A program made the position numbers and the translations under genes. The notes beneath the pieces were generated by a model that worked only from the letters and a program-made list of their open reading frames with translations, ran no database searches and had not been told where the DNA came from. Source: JAUXFK01 sp034189035 (GTDB taxonomy: Bacteria > Desulfobacterota > UBA8473). From it: DNA of 56,635 nt. Positions 1-8,183 of this stretch are shown here, in pieces. Numbering within the stretch: the first letter of the stretch is position 1; every line of letters starts with the position of its first letter. Location of the stretch: positions 1 through 56,635 of the forward strand of contig JAXHVA010000018.1 of the NCBI GenBank assembly GCA_034189035.1, in the 5' to 3' direction.

Positions 1-120
1 AAAGAGCCTGAAAAGTACTCAGAGTTATTAGTGAGAATCGCTGGCTATAGTGCGCATTTTGTTGAGATGAACAAGATTACCCAGGATGCGATCATTGCAC
101 GAAGCGTGCAGAAGTTTTAG
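1..120 (+). CDS. Glycyl radical enzyme copy 0, C-terminal end only
   Basis: The window opens inside a gene whose last 39 codons read through to TAG at 118-120. They match the C-terminus of the four full copies downstream almost residue for residue, including the glycyl-radical loop RIAGYSA, with the radical Gly codon at 43-45. The tail has EPEKY and IIARSVQKF, the form seen in copies 1 and 3 (subtype I here) rather than copies 2 and 4 (EPEQY, IISR). The gene is cut by the window edge, so whether the rest is intact cannot be seen. It shows that the GRE array continues upstream. Confidence 0.9.
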   Translation, partial: KEPEKYSELLVRIAGYSAHFVEMNKITQDAIIARSVQKF

Positions 121-159
121 CACTATTTTGCAGAGGTAAGATATTCTGGATATAATTAC

Positions 160-191
160 AGGTTGTCCGGGTTCTAATACTCGGATGGCCT
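160..191 (+). other. Hairpin between GRE copies 0 and 1
   Basis: A 13-pair stem (some pairs are G-U in RNA) encloses the loop TCTAAT: arm 160-172 pairs with 179-191. There is no U-run after it, so it is not a classical terminator. It lies in the spacer between two GRE genes, as the hairpins after copies 2 and 3 do, and could act in mRNA processing or stability. Seen in sequence; the role is inference. Confidence 0.45.
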
Positions 192-234
192 ATCTTAACA
201 ACCTAAAGAAGTGCTAAAAAGGAGGATTATAAAG

Positions 235-2721
235 GTGGCTCAGGTTGAAATAAAGAAAACCGAAAAAGAATTATACGATGATCGACAATACTGGTGGTGG
301 GCAGAAAAGAAAAGATCCCAACGGCTCAACTACTTGAGAAAGGGGGTCTGGTCTAAGGCAACAAAGGGTTCATCCTGGTTGCCCGGGATTCAGATGGATC
401 TTGAGAATATCCGGTGGCAGACCAGAATATTTAAAGAAGCATCACCCTCAGAGCCATACATTATCACTAGGGCAAGAGCGCTTGCAGCAGTGCTGGACAA
501 TATGGCTGTTTTCATTACAGATCACTCTCGAATTCAGGGGTATCCGGGCTCTGCTCCACATTTCCTAACCTGGATCCCTATCCCTTCTTCTACCTTGAAT
601 GACGATACATTTAACGACCGCACGGGTATTGTCCCTGAAGATGAACTGGATGAAGCAAGAGAGCTGGTGGAGTTTTGGAAGGGAAGGACTTATGAGGATA
701 AATGCGTACAGTATCAAAGCCGAAAGGAAAGGGTACTCGGGCTTATGGCAGATTATGTGGCGCCAGGCAGAGAGATAGTTGTCTCTGATTACGTTACAGT
801 ACAGCCTGAATGGATGTATCAGGGACTCGATTCAATTATCAATACAATCGAGGAGAATATAAAAAACGCAGAAAAAAAGATGCGCGAGACACCCACCGCA
901 AAAGAGCAGGTTTCTTACATGGAGAAGATCGACACATGGAAGGCGATGAAAATCTGTCTTGAGGCCACTATTAGGTACGCAAGGCGTATAAGCAGGCTTG
1001 CTAAGATAATTGCAGAAAACTTCGAAACCGATGCAAAGAGGAGACATGAGCTACTTCAGATCAGCGAAGCCTGCTATAAGGTGCCTGCTAAGCCACCGGA
1101 GCACCTATGGGAGGCAATACAGTTTGATCAGATTATTCAAGTAGCCTACAGGCTTGAATGGCACAATAACTCATGGCAGTGGCGCCAGGACTACTGGCAC
1201 TGGCCTTTCTATAAGAAGGATGTTATAGAAGAAAAGAACATGACAAGAGAGGAGGTGGTTGAACTTTGCGCAGAGTGGATGATTACTGCATATGGTTTTG
1301 GCAGGCCGGTTCTCCGGGCAGGTAGGGAGGCTTTACAGGGCACACCTGGCCCATATGTGTGGACATTAGGGGGAGTTGATGAAGACGGAAATGATGCGTG
1401 TAATGACCTTACGGACTGTTATCTGGAGGCGGCACTTTTGGCCAGGGTGTGTGATCCTACCTTTGGTTTTCGTTATCATTCGAAAGTCCGTCAGGAGACA
1501 TTGCGACGGGTATTTGAGTGTATCCGTCATGGCCTTGGTTATCCTTCCATTCGTAACGATGATGTGCTCATCCCGAATCTAATGAACTGGTTTGGCCATC
1601 CACTGAAGGAGGCAAGACGTTGGGTACACCAGGCATGCATGGCCCCTGCCCCTGACACAAAATGGGCAGCTCCTGCCTTGAGATACCCATCGTGCTCGAT
1701 AGTGGGAGGTTCAAAGGCGGTATCTTTAGCACTATTTGATGGATTTGACCCTATAACAGGGATGCAAATAGGGGTAAAGACAGGTGATTGTACAAGGTTT
1801 GATACCTTTGAGGAGTTTTATAATGCTTGGTATGAGCAATTAAAAGACGGCTTTTATATGGCTTCCGGCATTGAGAACAGAAACAGGTATGTGGAGGCCC
1901 ATTTCTGCCCCAAGCCGATGACCTCTTCTCTCTTTGAGCGTTGCATAGAGACGGGTCAGAACAGCGCTCTGTGTAATGAGAGAAGCAGTTTATGGTTTAC
2001 CCTCTTTGCCTTTACAGACACAGGAGACTGTCTTGCTGCGGTAAAAAAGTTGGTCTATGATGATAAGAAATATACGATGGCTGAATTGAAAAAGGCAATA
2101 GAGGCGAACTGGGAAGGTTATGAAAAGATGAGGTTAGATTTTGTGCGCGCGCCCAAGTGGGGCAATGACGACGACTATGTAGACCAAGTATGGGTAAAAT
2201 TATATGAAGATCTGGGTAAGATGTCATGGTCTGTAAGCGATATTAATGGCCAGCCTCGGCCTACTCTTCCTGAAAGTATAGCAGCGCACATACTACAGTC
2301 TACAAAGATAGGTGCACTGCCAAACGGCAGGAGATTGGGTGATCCATTATACGATGGTGGGTGTTCTCCTGGTTGTGGTATGGACAAGAAGGGACCCACT
2401 GCGGTGCTGAAATCAGTGGGCAAACTGGATCATGTTGGTTCTGTTAGGGCGACACTGTTGAATCAGAGGTTATCACCGGCGCAGTTACAAGGTGAAAAGG
2501 GCTTCAAGATGTGGCGTGACTATATGAAGACCTGGCATGACTTAGGAATCAACCATGTACAGTTCAATATGGTAGATAACGAAACCCTCTATGCAGCCCA
2601 GAGAGAGCCTGAAAAGTACAGTGAGCTTATGGTGAGGATTGCAGGTTATAGTGCCCATTTTGTTGAGATGAACAAGATTACACAGGATGCTATCATTGCA
2701 CGAAGCGTGCAGAAGTTTTAG
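235..2721 (+). CDS. Glycyl radical enzyme copy 1 (AssA/BssA-like catalytic subunit, subtype I)
   Basis: Predicted catalytic subunit of a fumarate-adding enzyme, which joins a hydrocarbon C-H bond to fumarate to give a substituted succinate in the anoxic cytoplasm. 828 residues from GTG 235; AAGGAGG at 219-225 precedes it and the N-terminus then aligns with the other copies. An upstream in-frame GTG at 211 has no such site. The PFL-like barrel carries Cys468 in HQACMAPAP (codon 1636-1638), an Arg 15 residues later as for the fumarate-binding Arg of BssA (from memory), and Gly804 in RIAGYSA. The peptides DACNDLTD and APKWGNDD match regions I recall as assA/bssA primer targets. PFL (Cys-Cys) and the GCVE dehydratases differ at the active site. 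Subtype I marks are NSWQW (312-316), VLR (359-361) and Trp477. The substrate is unknown; alkane, arylalkane or an undescribed one are all possible. Confidence 0.88.
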   Translation: MAQVEIKKTEKELYDDRQYWWWAEKKRSQRLNYLRKGVWSKATKGSSWLPGIQMDLENIRWQTRIFKEASPSEPYIITRARALAAVLDNMAVFITDHSRIQGYPGSAPHFLTWIPIPSSTLNDDTFNDRTGIVPEDELDEARELVEFWKGRTYEDKCVQYQSRKERVLGLMADYVAPGREIVVSDYVTVQPEWMYQGLDSIINTIEENIKNAEKKMRETPTAKEQVSYMEKIDTWKAMKICLEATIRYARRISRLAKIIAENFETDAKRRHELLQISEACYKVPAKPPEHLWEAIQFDQIIQVAYRLEWHNNSWQWRQDYWHWPFYKKDVIEEKNMTREEVVELCAEWMITAYGFGRPVLRAGREALQGTPGPYVWTLGGVDEDGNDACNDLTDCYLEAALLARVCDPTFGFRYHSKVRQETLRRVFECIRHGLGYPSIRNDDVLIPNLMNWFGHPLKEARRWVHQACMAPAPDTKWAAPALRYPSCSIVGGSKAVSLALFDGFDPITGMQIGVKTGDCTRFDTFEEFYNAWYEQLKDGFYMASGIENRNRYVEAHFCPKPMTSSLFERCIETGQNSALCNERSSLWFTLFAFTDTGDCLAAVKKLVYDDKKYTMAELKKAIEANWEGYEKMRLDFVRAPKWGNDDDYVDQVWVKLYEDLGKMSWSVSDINGQPRPTLPESIAAHILQSTKIGALPNGRRLGDPLYDGGCSPGCGMDKKGPTAVLKSVGKLDHVGSVRATLLNQRLSPAQLQGEKGFKMWRDYMKTWHDLGINHVQFNMVDNETLYAAQREPEKYSELMVRIAGYSAHFVEMNKITQDAIIARSVQKF

Positions 2722-2882
2722 CAACATCTCTCCCCAAAAAGATATCGAAATCCTTATGGGCCTGTTCGATACTCGTTCATAAACGACTTGCTAACAGAAA
2801 AAAAGTTGACATTTTAAAAAGATAAATCTGCTGTTCATCAACTCAACCTCAAGAGTATTATGCAAAAAAGGAGGATATCAAT

Positions 2883-5369
2883 ATGGCACAACTCGAGATA
2901 AAGAAAGGTGAGAAAGAGTTATTGGATAATCGTCAGTACTGGTGGTGGGCAGAGAAGAATAGATCTCCACGGCTTAACTACTTGAGGAAGGCAGTTTGGT
3001 CAAAGGCAACGAAAGGGTCGAGCTATCTGCCTGGTGTTCAGGTAGACCTTGAAAATATTCGCTGGGCAACAAAGATATTTAAAGAGGCGCCTCCATCAGA
3101 GCCGTTTATTATCACCAGGGCAAGGGCACTTGCCGCTATACTTGACAATATGTCGGTCTTTATCACCGACCATTCTCGTATTCAGGGTTATCCCGGATCA
3201 GCCCCCCATCTGATAACATGGATACCCACAGCCTCTTCAACCGTTAATGAAGACTTACTAAATGACAGGACGGGTATTATCCCTGAAGAAGAAATAGAAG
3301 AGGCAAAAGGTCTGGTCGAGTTCTGGAAGGGGAGGACTTACGAGGACAAGAGCAAACAGTATCAAAGCCGTAAGGAGAGAGTGGTTGGACTCATGGCGGA
3401 TTATGTGGCACCCGGTAGAGACCTTGCTGCATTTGATTATGTCGTGCCCCAGCCGGATTGGATGTACCAGGGTTTTGATTCGATCATTGAGACAATAGAT
3501 AAGAAACTGAAAGATGCACAGAAGAAGATGCGGGAGACCCCGACTGCTGAAGAGCAGGTCTCTTACATGGAGAAGATCGACACATGGAAGGCGATGAAAA
3601 TCTGTCTTGAAGCGACGATCCGATATGCAAGACGTATCAGCCGTCTGGCTAAAATCATCGCAGAGAACTATGAGACCGACCCAAAGCGAAGACAGGAGCT
3701 CCTACGGATCAGTGAGACATGTGATAATGTTCCGGCAAGGCCGCCCAAATATCTGTGGGAGGCAATTCAATTTGATCACTTTGTACAGGTTGCATATAGG
3801 CTTGAATGGCATAATGCCGCCTGGTCGTGGCGGCAGGATTACTGGCACTGGCCCTTTTACAAGAAGGATGTCCTCGAAGAGAAGAACCTGACCAGGGATG
3901 ATGTAATAGAATACTGTGCAGAGTGGATGATCGCAGCATACAGCATTGGAAAGACTTGGGTTCGGATAGGCAGGGAGGCCTTACAGGGCAGTCCTGGCCC
4001 TTATGTATGGACCTTAGGAGGAGTAACGGAGGACGGCGAGGATGCGTGTAATGACCTTACTGACTGTTATCTTGATGCTGCTATTATCAGCAGGGTGAGT
4101 GATCCGACTTTTGGATTCCGTTATAGCTCCAAGACCCGGACTGAGACGCTTCGCCGTGTATTTGAATGTATCCGTCATGGTCTGGGTTATCCTTCCATAC
4201 GAAATGATGATGTGCTTATTCCCAATCTGATGCACTGGTTTGGTCATCCATTGAAGGAGGCAAGGCGCTGGGTACATCAGGCATGTATGGCGCCTGCACC
4301 TGATACAAAAATGGCGGCGCCTGCCTTGAGATACCCTCAAGCATCGATAATATCAGGTGCAAAAGCCGTATCCTTGGCTATTTTCAATGGTTTTGACCCT
4401 ATAACAGGTATGCAGATAGGCGAGAAGACAGGGGATTGCACTGAATTTGAGACCTTTGATGATTTTTACAATGCATGGTATGAGCAGTTAAGGTCTGGTT
4501 TTAAATTGGCGACAGGCCTAGAGCATAAGAACAGGTATGTGGAGGCTCATTTCTATCCAAAGCCGATGACATCTTCTTTGTACCAGCGATGTATAGAGAC
4601 AGGTCAGAACAGTACCCTCAGTAAAGAGAGGAGCAGCCTCTGGTTTACCTTATTTGCCTTCAGCGAGACAGGGGATTGTTTGACAGCGGTAAAGAAGCTT
4701 ATATATGATGATAAGAAGTATACGATGGCCGAGTTGAAAAATGCTCTTGAGGCAAATTGGGAAGGCTATGAAGATATGCGGATGGACTTTGTCAAGACAC
4801 CGAAGTGGGGAAACGACGACGACTATGTAGACCAGATATGGGTAAAGGTTTATGAAGATTTGGGTAAGATGTCCTGGTCTGTGAGAGATATCAATGGTCA
4901 GCCGTGGCCTACACTTCCAGAGACCGTGGCATCATTCACGGTTCAGGCGCCGAAGATCGGAGCTCTTCCAAACGGCCGGAGGATGGGCGACCCATTGTAT
5001 GATGGCGGCTGTTCCCCTGGAGCAGGTTTTGATAAGAAAGGACCTACAGCAGTATTGAAGTCGGTCGGGAAACTGGATCATGTAGGTTCTGTAAGGGCTA
5101 CCCTTTTGAATCAGAGGCTATCACCAACTCAACTTCAGGGTGAAAAGGGCTTTAAGATGTGGCGGGACTATATGAAGACCTGGCATGATCTTGGGATTAA
5201 CCATGTGCAATTCAATATGGTCGATAATGAGACCCTATTCGCAGCCCAGAAAGAGCCGGAGCAGTATAGTGAACTGCTGGTTCGGATTGCAGGCTACAGT
5301 GCCCATTTTGTTGAGATGAACAAGATGACACAGGATGCAATCATTTCACGTAATGTGCAGAAATTTTAA
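2883..5369 (+). CDS. Glycyl radical enzyme copy 2 (AssA/BssA-like catalytic subunit, subtype II)
   Basis: Full-length 828-residue paralogue of copy 1, starting at ATG 2883 after AAAGGAGG. Cys468 (codon 4284-4286), the Arg at +15 and Gly804 (5292-5294) are all present. It differs from copy 1 at class-defining sites: YLPG instead of WLPG near residue 50, AAWSW at 312-316, a WVR triplet at 359-361, and Met477 nine residues after the catalytic Cys. Copy 4 shares these except residue 477, so 2 and 4 form subtype II. It lies 161 bp after copy 1 on the same strand and may be co-transcribed with it. A 50-nt stretch (3561-3610) is identical to copy 1 while the flanks differ at synonymous sites, suggesting gene conversion. 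No activase or small subunit lies beside it. Confidence 0.88.
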   Translation: MAQLEIKKGEKELLDNRQYWWWAEKNRSPRLNYLRKAVWSKATKGSSYLPGVQVDLENIRWATKIFKEAPPSEPFIITRARALAAILDNMSVFITDHSRIQGYPGSAPHLITWIPTASSTVNEDLLNDRTGIIPEEEIEEAKGLVEFWKGRTYEDKSKQYQSRKERVVGLMADYVAPGRDLAAFDYVVPQPDWMYQGFDSIIETIDKKLKDAQKKMRETPTAEEQVSYMEKIDTWKAMKICLEATIRYARRISRLAKIIAENYETDPKRRQELLRISETCDNVPARPPKYLWEAIQFDHFVQVAYRLEWHNAAWSWRQDYWHWPFYKKDVLEEKNLTRDDVIEYCAEWMIAAYSIGKTWVRIGREALQGSPGPYVWTLGGVTEDGEDACNDLTDCYLDAAIISRVSDPTFGFRYSSKTRTETLRRVFECIRHGLGYPSIRNDDVLIPNLMHWFGHPLKEARRWVHQACMAPAPDTKMAAPALRYPQASIISGAKAVSLAIFNGFDPITGMQIGEKTGDCTEFETFDDFYNAWYEQLRSGFKLATGLEHKNRYVEAHFYPKPMTSSLYQRCIETGQNSTLSKERSSLWFTLFAFSETGDCLTAVKKLIYDDKKYTMAELKNALEANWEGYEDMRMDFVKTPKWGNDDDYVDQIWVKVYEDLGKMSWSVRDINGQPWPTLPETVASFTVQAPKIGALPNGRRMGDPLYDGGCSPGAGFDKKGPTAVLKSVGKLDHVGSVRATLLNQRLSPTQLQGEKGFKMWRDYMKTWHDLGINHVQFNMVDNETLFAAQKEPEQYSELLVRIAGYSAHFVEMNKMTQDAIISRNVQKF

Positions 5370-5785
5370 TTAAAATTAAATAAGTTCTCCCGGCTTTGCC
5401 GGGGGAGCTTATGGATTTTAGTGGATCTAGGGTCCATAGAGGCCTTTTGATCATGTGAAGTGCTAAAGATTTTTAAAAAAAAGAAACAAATGAATAGATG
5501 ATCTCGATGGTGCATTTCGGGGAATTTAAAAGAAAGGATGGAAGAAGGAATAAATAGGTGTTCGTTCCCGCTAGAAATAAACATTAACCTGTCCTATAGA
5601 ATCTCAGTTACTGCCCACATCCTCTGTATCATGTGAAACCCCTATCTACTATTATGATAGACATATTTCTCCTACACTGTTAATTAAATGCCGGTAAAAT
5701 TCTCATCTCTTATGGAAAGTCAGTAAGCGTTCATATAGATTTCATAAAGCAAAATATTTCAAAATATTGAAGCAGAGTAACTGTT
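5370..5785. other. Spacer between GRE copy 2 and response regulator
   Basis: This 416-bp gap begins with a hairpin (5382-5410). It then holds sequence recognisably related to the gap after copy 3 (10671-11119): GATC..AG.GTCCAT followed by ATGTGAA, a GAAAGGA.GGAAGAA tract, and CCTATAGAATCTCAGTT against CCTAAAGAATCCCAGTT. No ORF with family resemblance is visible. The purine-rich GAAAGGATGGAAGAAGG looks like a leftover ribosome site whose gene is gone. No clear promoter was found. Confidence 0.5.
5382..5410 (+). terminator. GC-rich hairpin after GRE copy 2
   Basis: CTCCCGGC and GCCGGGGGAG pair around TTT, with AAG/CTT extending the stem. It starts 13 nt after the stop codon. There is no U-run directly downstream, so it may be a weak terminator or an mRNA 3'-end stabiliser. 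The same position after copy 3 holds a similar stem. Confidence 0.5.
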
Positions 5786-6172
5786 GTGAAAATATTAGCT
5801 GTTGATAATGAAATCGTAAAGCTTGAGAGTTTAAAAAGAAGCTTGAGGATTATGGGACATGAGTTAGCCGAGGCTTTGAGTGCTGATGAGGCCCTTAAGG
5901 TATTGAATGCCAATGAAAACGGAATTTATCTGGTTTTGATCGATTATCCTATGCCGGGAATGAACGGGCTGGATCTGTTGAAAAACATCCGAAAATTCCA
6001 TGCTTTTTTACCTGTAGTAATGATGACGGCCTATCTGAAGGATAGATTAGTAGGTGAGGCTTTACAGAACAAATGTAGCAGCCTTGTCGAAAAACCCTTC
6101 AGCTTGGATCAATTGATACAGACAATTGAAGGAGTTCTTGAGGATCATCATTACAGACAGAATTTTTTATAG
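5786..6172 (+). CDS. Single-domain response regulator (CheY-like)
   Basis: A 128-residue receiver domain with no output domain. The acidic pair is reduced to Asp7-Asn8. The phospho-acceptor Asp53 lies in LVLIDYPMPGMNG, the switch Thr in MMTAY, and the conserved Lys in VEKPFS. The start is GTG 5786 with only a weak upstream AGCAGAG. It lies between GRE copy 2 and the first DctP-like gene, 64 bp upstream of the latter. The corresponding place after copy 3 has no such gene, so it was either inserted here or lost there. A partner kinase is not adjacent; the kinases at 19239 and 33176 are candidates. The receiver call is firm, the role unknown. Confidence 0.85.
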   Translation: MKILAVDNEIVKLESLKRSLRIMGHELAEALSADEALKVLNANENGIYLVLIDYPMPGMNGLDLLKNIRKFHAFLPVVMMTAYLKDRLVGEALQNKCSSLVEKPFSLDQLIQTIEGVLEDHHYRQNFL

Positions 6173-6236
6173 GCCCTATAAGCTGGTTTTGCTTAGAGGT
6201 CGGATTGAACAACTTAAAAGAAAGGTAGTATTGGTT

Positions 6237-7448
6237 ATGGCTATAAGAAAGTTTTGTAATTTAACCCTTGTTTTACTCGTTTTACTTCTCTGTTGGACAG
6301 CGCTCTCCATGGCAGAGTCCCGTAAAGTAAATATCACATGGAAGATGGCCACCAATGTGCCTGAGGGAATGACGCTTACCAAATTTTTCAATAATAAAGT
6401 TAGCGAAACCCTTGAAGGCCTGACAGGTGGTAATGCCTCTTTTAACTGGTATCATGGGGGCATAATGGGTGACGATGAGGACTGGATATCGAAGATGCAT
6501 ATTGATCAGCTTCAAGGTGCGGCTCTGGACAGTTCCGGAGTTGATATAGCAGTACCGGCTATGGGGATAATGCAGCTTCCTTTCCTATTTGAAAGTCATG
6601 AAGAAGTGGTTCACACAAGAGATATATTAAGGCAAAAACTCTGTAATCTATTTGAGGAGAGAGGATATAGGGTGCTGATGTTTGGTGTTCAGCCATTTGA
6701 TGATCTCTATTCCACAAAACGACAGTTAAGAATGCCTGAGGATTTTACAAAGTCGAAATTTGCAGCATACACAGGTATCGTTGTTCAGGAGTCTTTTAAT
6801 GCCCTGGGGGCAAATCAGATACCTATAAGCGTCCCGGAAATCGTCTCCTCTATGAGGGCAGGGATATGTAATGGGCTTCTCGCCCCAGCTGTTTGGTATG
6901 TAGGAAGTCAGCTCTATACAATTACGAAATATATGACCCCATCCAACATGAGATGTACTGTTGCGGGTGTCGTTGTTACGACAAAAACATGGAACGGATT
7001 TCCAGAGAAATACCGTGCGCCCGTTGAGAAGGCAATGCTGGAGTTGGATCATGAACTGGACAATACCATGGAGATTCTTAATGAAAAGTGTTTTAAAGCG
7101 ATGGCCAAGTACGGAGTGAAGAAGATTAAATTGAGCCCTGATGAAATAGAGGTATTGAAGAGACAGACAAGACCTGTGTTGAACAACCTGGCCGGCAAGG
7201 TATATACCAGGGAGCTTCTCGATGATATTCAAAGGATTTTAGATGAATATCGTTCAAGGGATGCATATAATCAAGATACTAATGTAATAGCATTATTATC
7301 CAGCAATGCGATAGAGGAAGCTAAAAAAAAGAGACTGATTCTAAAAAACGGGATAATTAGAAAAAACAAGAGGTTTGAGGAAATTGATAAGAGGAGACAG
7401 TGGTGGTGGGTTGCTGAGAACAGAATGTCTAAAAGTCTGGATTACTGA
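6237..7448 (+). CDS. DctP-like TRAP solute-binding protein 1, extended into a GRE remnant
   Basis: Periplasmic solute-binding protein of the TRAP DctP family. ATG 6237 opens a signal peptide (a hydrophobic run from about residue 8, with ALSMA before the mature part). An earlier in-frame ATG at 6126 would overlap the regulator gene and bury the signal peptide. The body resembles DctP 2 at 11120 throughout (for example MHIDQLQGAA and VWYVGSQLY). DctP 2 stops after YRSKDIN, but here the stop is lost after YRSRDAYN and the frame runs on for about 60 residues. The extension ends in RRQWWWVAENRMSKSLDY, the N-terminus of a broken GRE gene. The position of the conserved TRAP ligand Arg (KIRV in SiaP-type proteins) is Lys174 here but Arg175 in DctP 2. 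The protein may be altered or failing. No DctQ/M membrane subunits are nearby. Confidence 0.75.
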   Translation: MAIRKFCNLTLVLLVLLLCWTALSMAESRKVNITWKMATNVPEGMTLTKFFNNKVSETLEGLTGGNASFNWYHGGIMGDDEDWISKMHIDQLQGAALDSSGVDIAVPAMGIMQLPFLFESHEEVVHTRDILRQKLCNLFEERGYRVLMFGVQPFDDLYSTKRQLRMPEDFTKSKFAAYTGIVVQESFNALGANQIPISVPEIVSSMRAGICNGLLAPAVWYVGSQLYTITKYMTPSNMRCTVAGVVVTTKTWNGFPEKYRAPVEKAMLELDHELDNTMEILNEKCFKAMAKYGVKKIKLSPDEIEVLKRQTRPVLNNLAGKVYTRELLDDIQRILDEYRSRDAYNQDTNVIALLSSNAIEEAKKKRLILKNGIIRKNKRFEEIDKRRQWWWVAENRMSKSLDY

Positions 7449-8005
7449 GAAAGGCAGTATGGAAGAAAGGTTCGATCTATTTGGTAACATTTGGTTTCAA
7501 ATGGCATCCGAAGGTCAAAGAGGAGGTTATACGGGGGTGTTTTGAGTTTATCAGACAAGGTCTTGGCTATCCCTTCATGCGCAACGACCCTATCCTGATA
7601 TCCAATGCTATGAACTGGCATTGACATTCCCTAGAGGAGGCAAGGACATGGGTTCCTCAGGCATGCATGTTCCCTTGCCCCACCACTAAGCTTGGGTTTC
7701 AGCCTTTTCGTATGTCCTCAGACAAAGATTTCCAGGGGTTTCACCGAGTTGAGGACTTGACAAGAAGAGACCAGCCGCTGTCTTGAAGTCATGCGTTAAG
7801 ATTGATCATATACGTGATGGGAGTGCGGTTCTATTAAACCAGCGATTTTTATCGACCCAGCTCCGGGAAGAAAAGGGGCATCAGCTCTGGAAGTCTTTAT
7901 ATAAGTGAGCTCTCAAATGGTTTCCCATACTTCGAAGAAGAGGGGTACAGAGGGAAGAGAGGCCATACCGGATGCGAGTAAGGGTATTCATTTTGTTGAG
8001 ATGGA
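7351..8005 (+). pseudogene. Decayed divergent AssA/BssA-like gene
   Basis: A broken GRE gene is recoverable across several frames. QWWWVAE..LDY lies at the end of the DctP 1 frame. A 1-nt loss near 7446 leads to LRKAVWKKG. Then come CFEFIRQGLGYPFMRND, a TGA inside NWH*HSLEEARTW, and the active-site stretch QACMFPCPTTK with Arg 15 residues after the Cys. A shifted GLDKKRPAAVLKS..IDHIRDGS and LLNQRF..EEKGHQLW follow, and lastly HFVEM. Large internal parts and the radical Gly loop are missing. QACMFPCPTTK and QWWWVAE differ from the intact copies (QACMAPAPDTK, QYWWWAE), so this is a different, more distant GRE type and not a recent copy of its neighbours. Confidence 0.82.
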
Positions 8006-8090
8006 TTTCATTGATACGGATGGAAAGGAGTGCGCGGATCCGGTTTATAGAAGGGCGCAGAGGCAGATGGAAAAAGCGATGAAAAAATAG
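7905..8090 (+). other. Short ORF at the end of the decayed GRE
   Basis: A 61-codon GTG-started frame. Its middle contains HFVEM from the GRE C-terminus, but the following 30 residues (FIDTDGKECADPVYRRAQRQ and a basic end) match nothing in the intact copies. It may be a junction with the end of an unrelated gene. No ribosome site is visible and it is probably not expressed as such. Confidence 0.2.
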
Positions 8091-8183
8091 TATCTTTATT
8101 GAAGGGGAGACATCGGGTTTATGATGTTTTGATGAGATGTAGGTTTTTATGTTTCTTTCTATAGGAAAGGAGGTTATTAAAAG

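Noticed and set aside
211..234. Longer N-terminus of GRE copy 1 from GTG 211
   Set aside because: AAGGAGG lies inside this stretch and serves GTG 235, from which the protein aligns with the other copies.
2800..2882. TTGACA at about 2806 as a sigma-70 promoter for copy 2
   Set aside because: No -10 element at normal spacing follows.
6726..7232. 168-codon minus-strand frame opposite DctP 1
   Set aside because: Antisense shadow of a clear TRAP protein.
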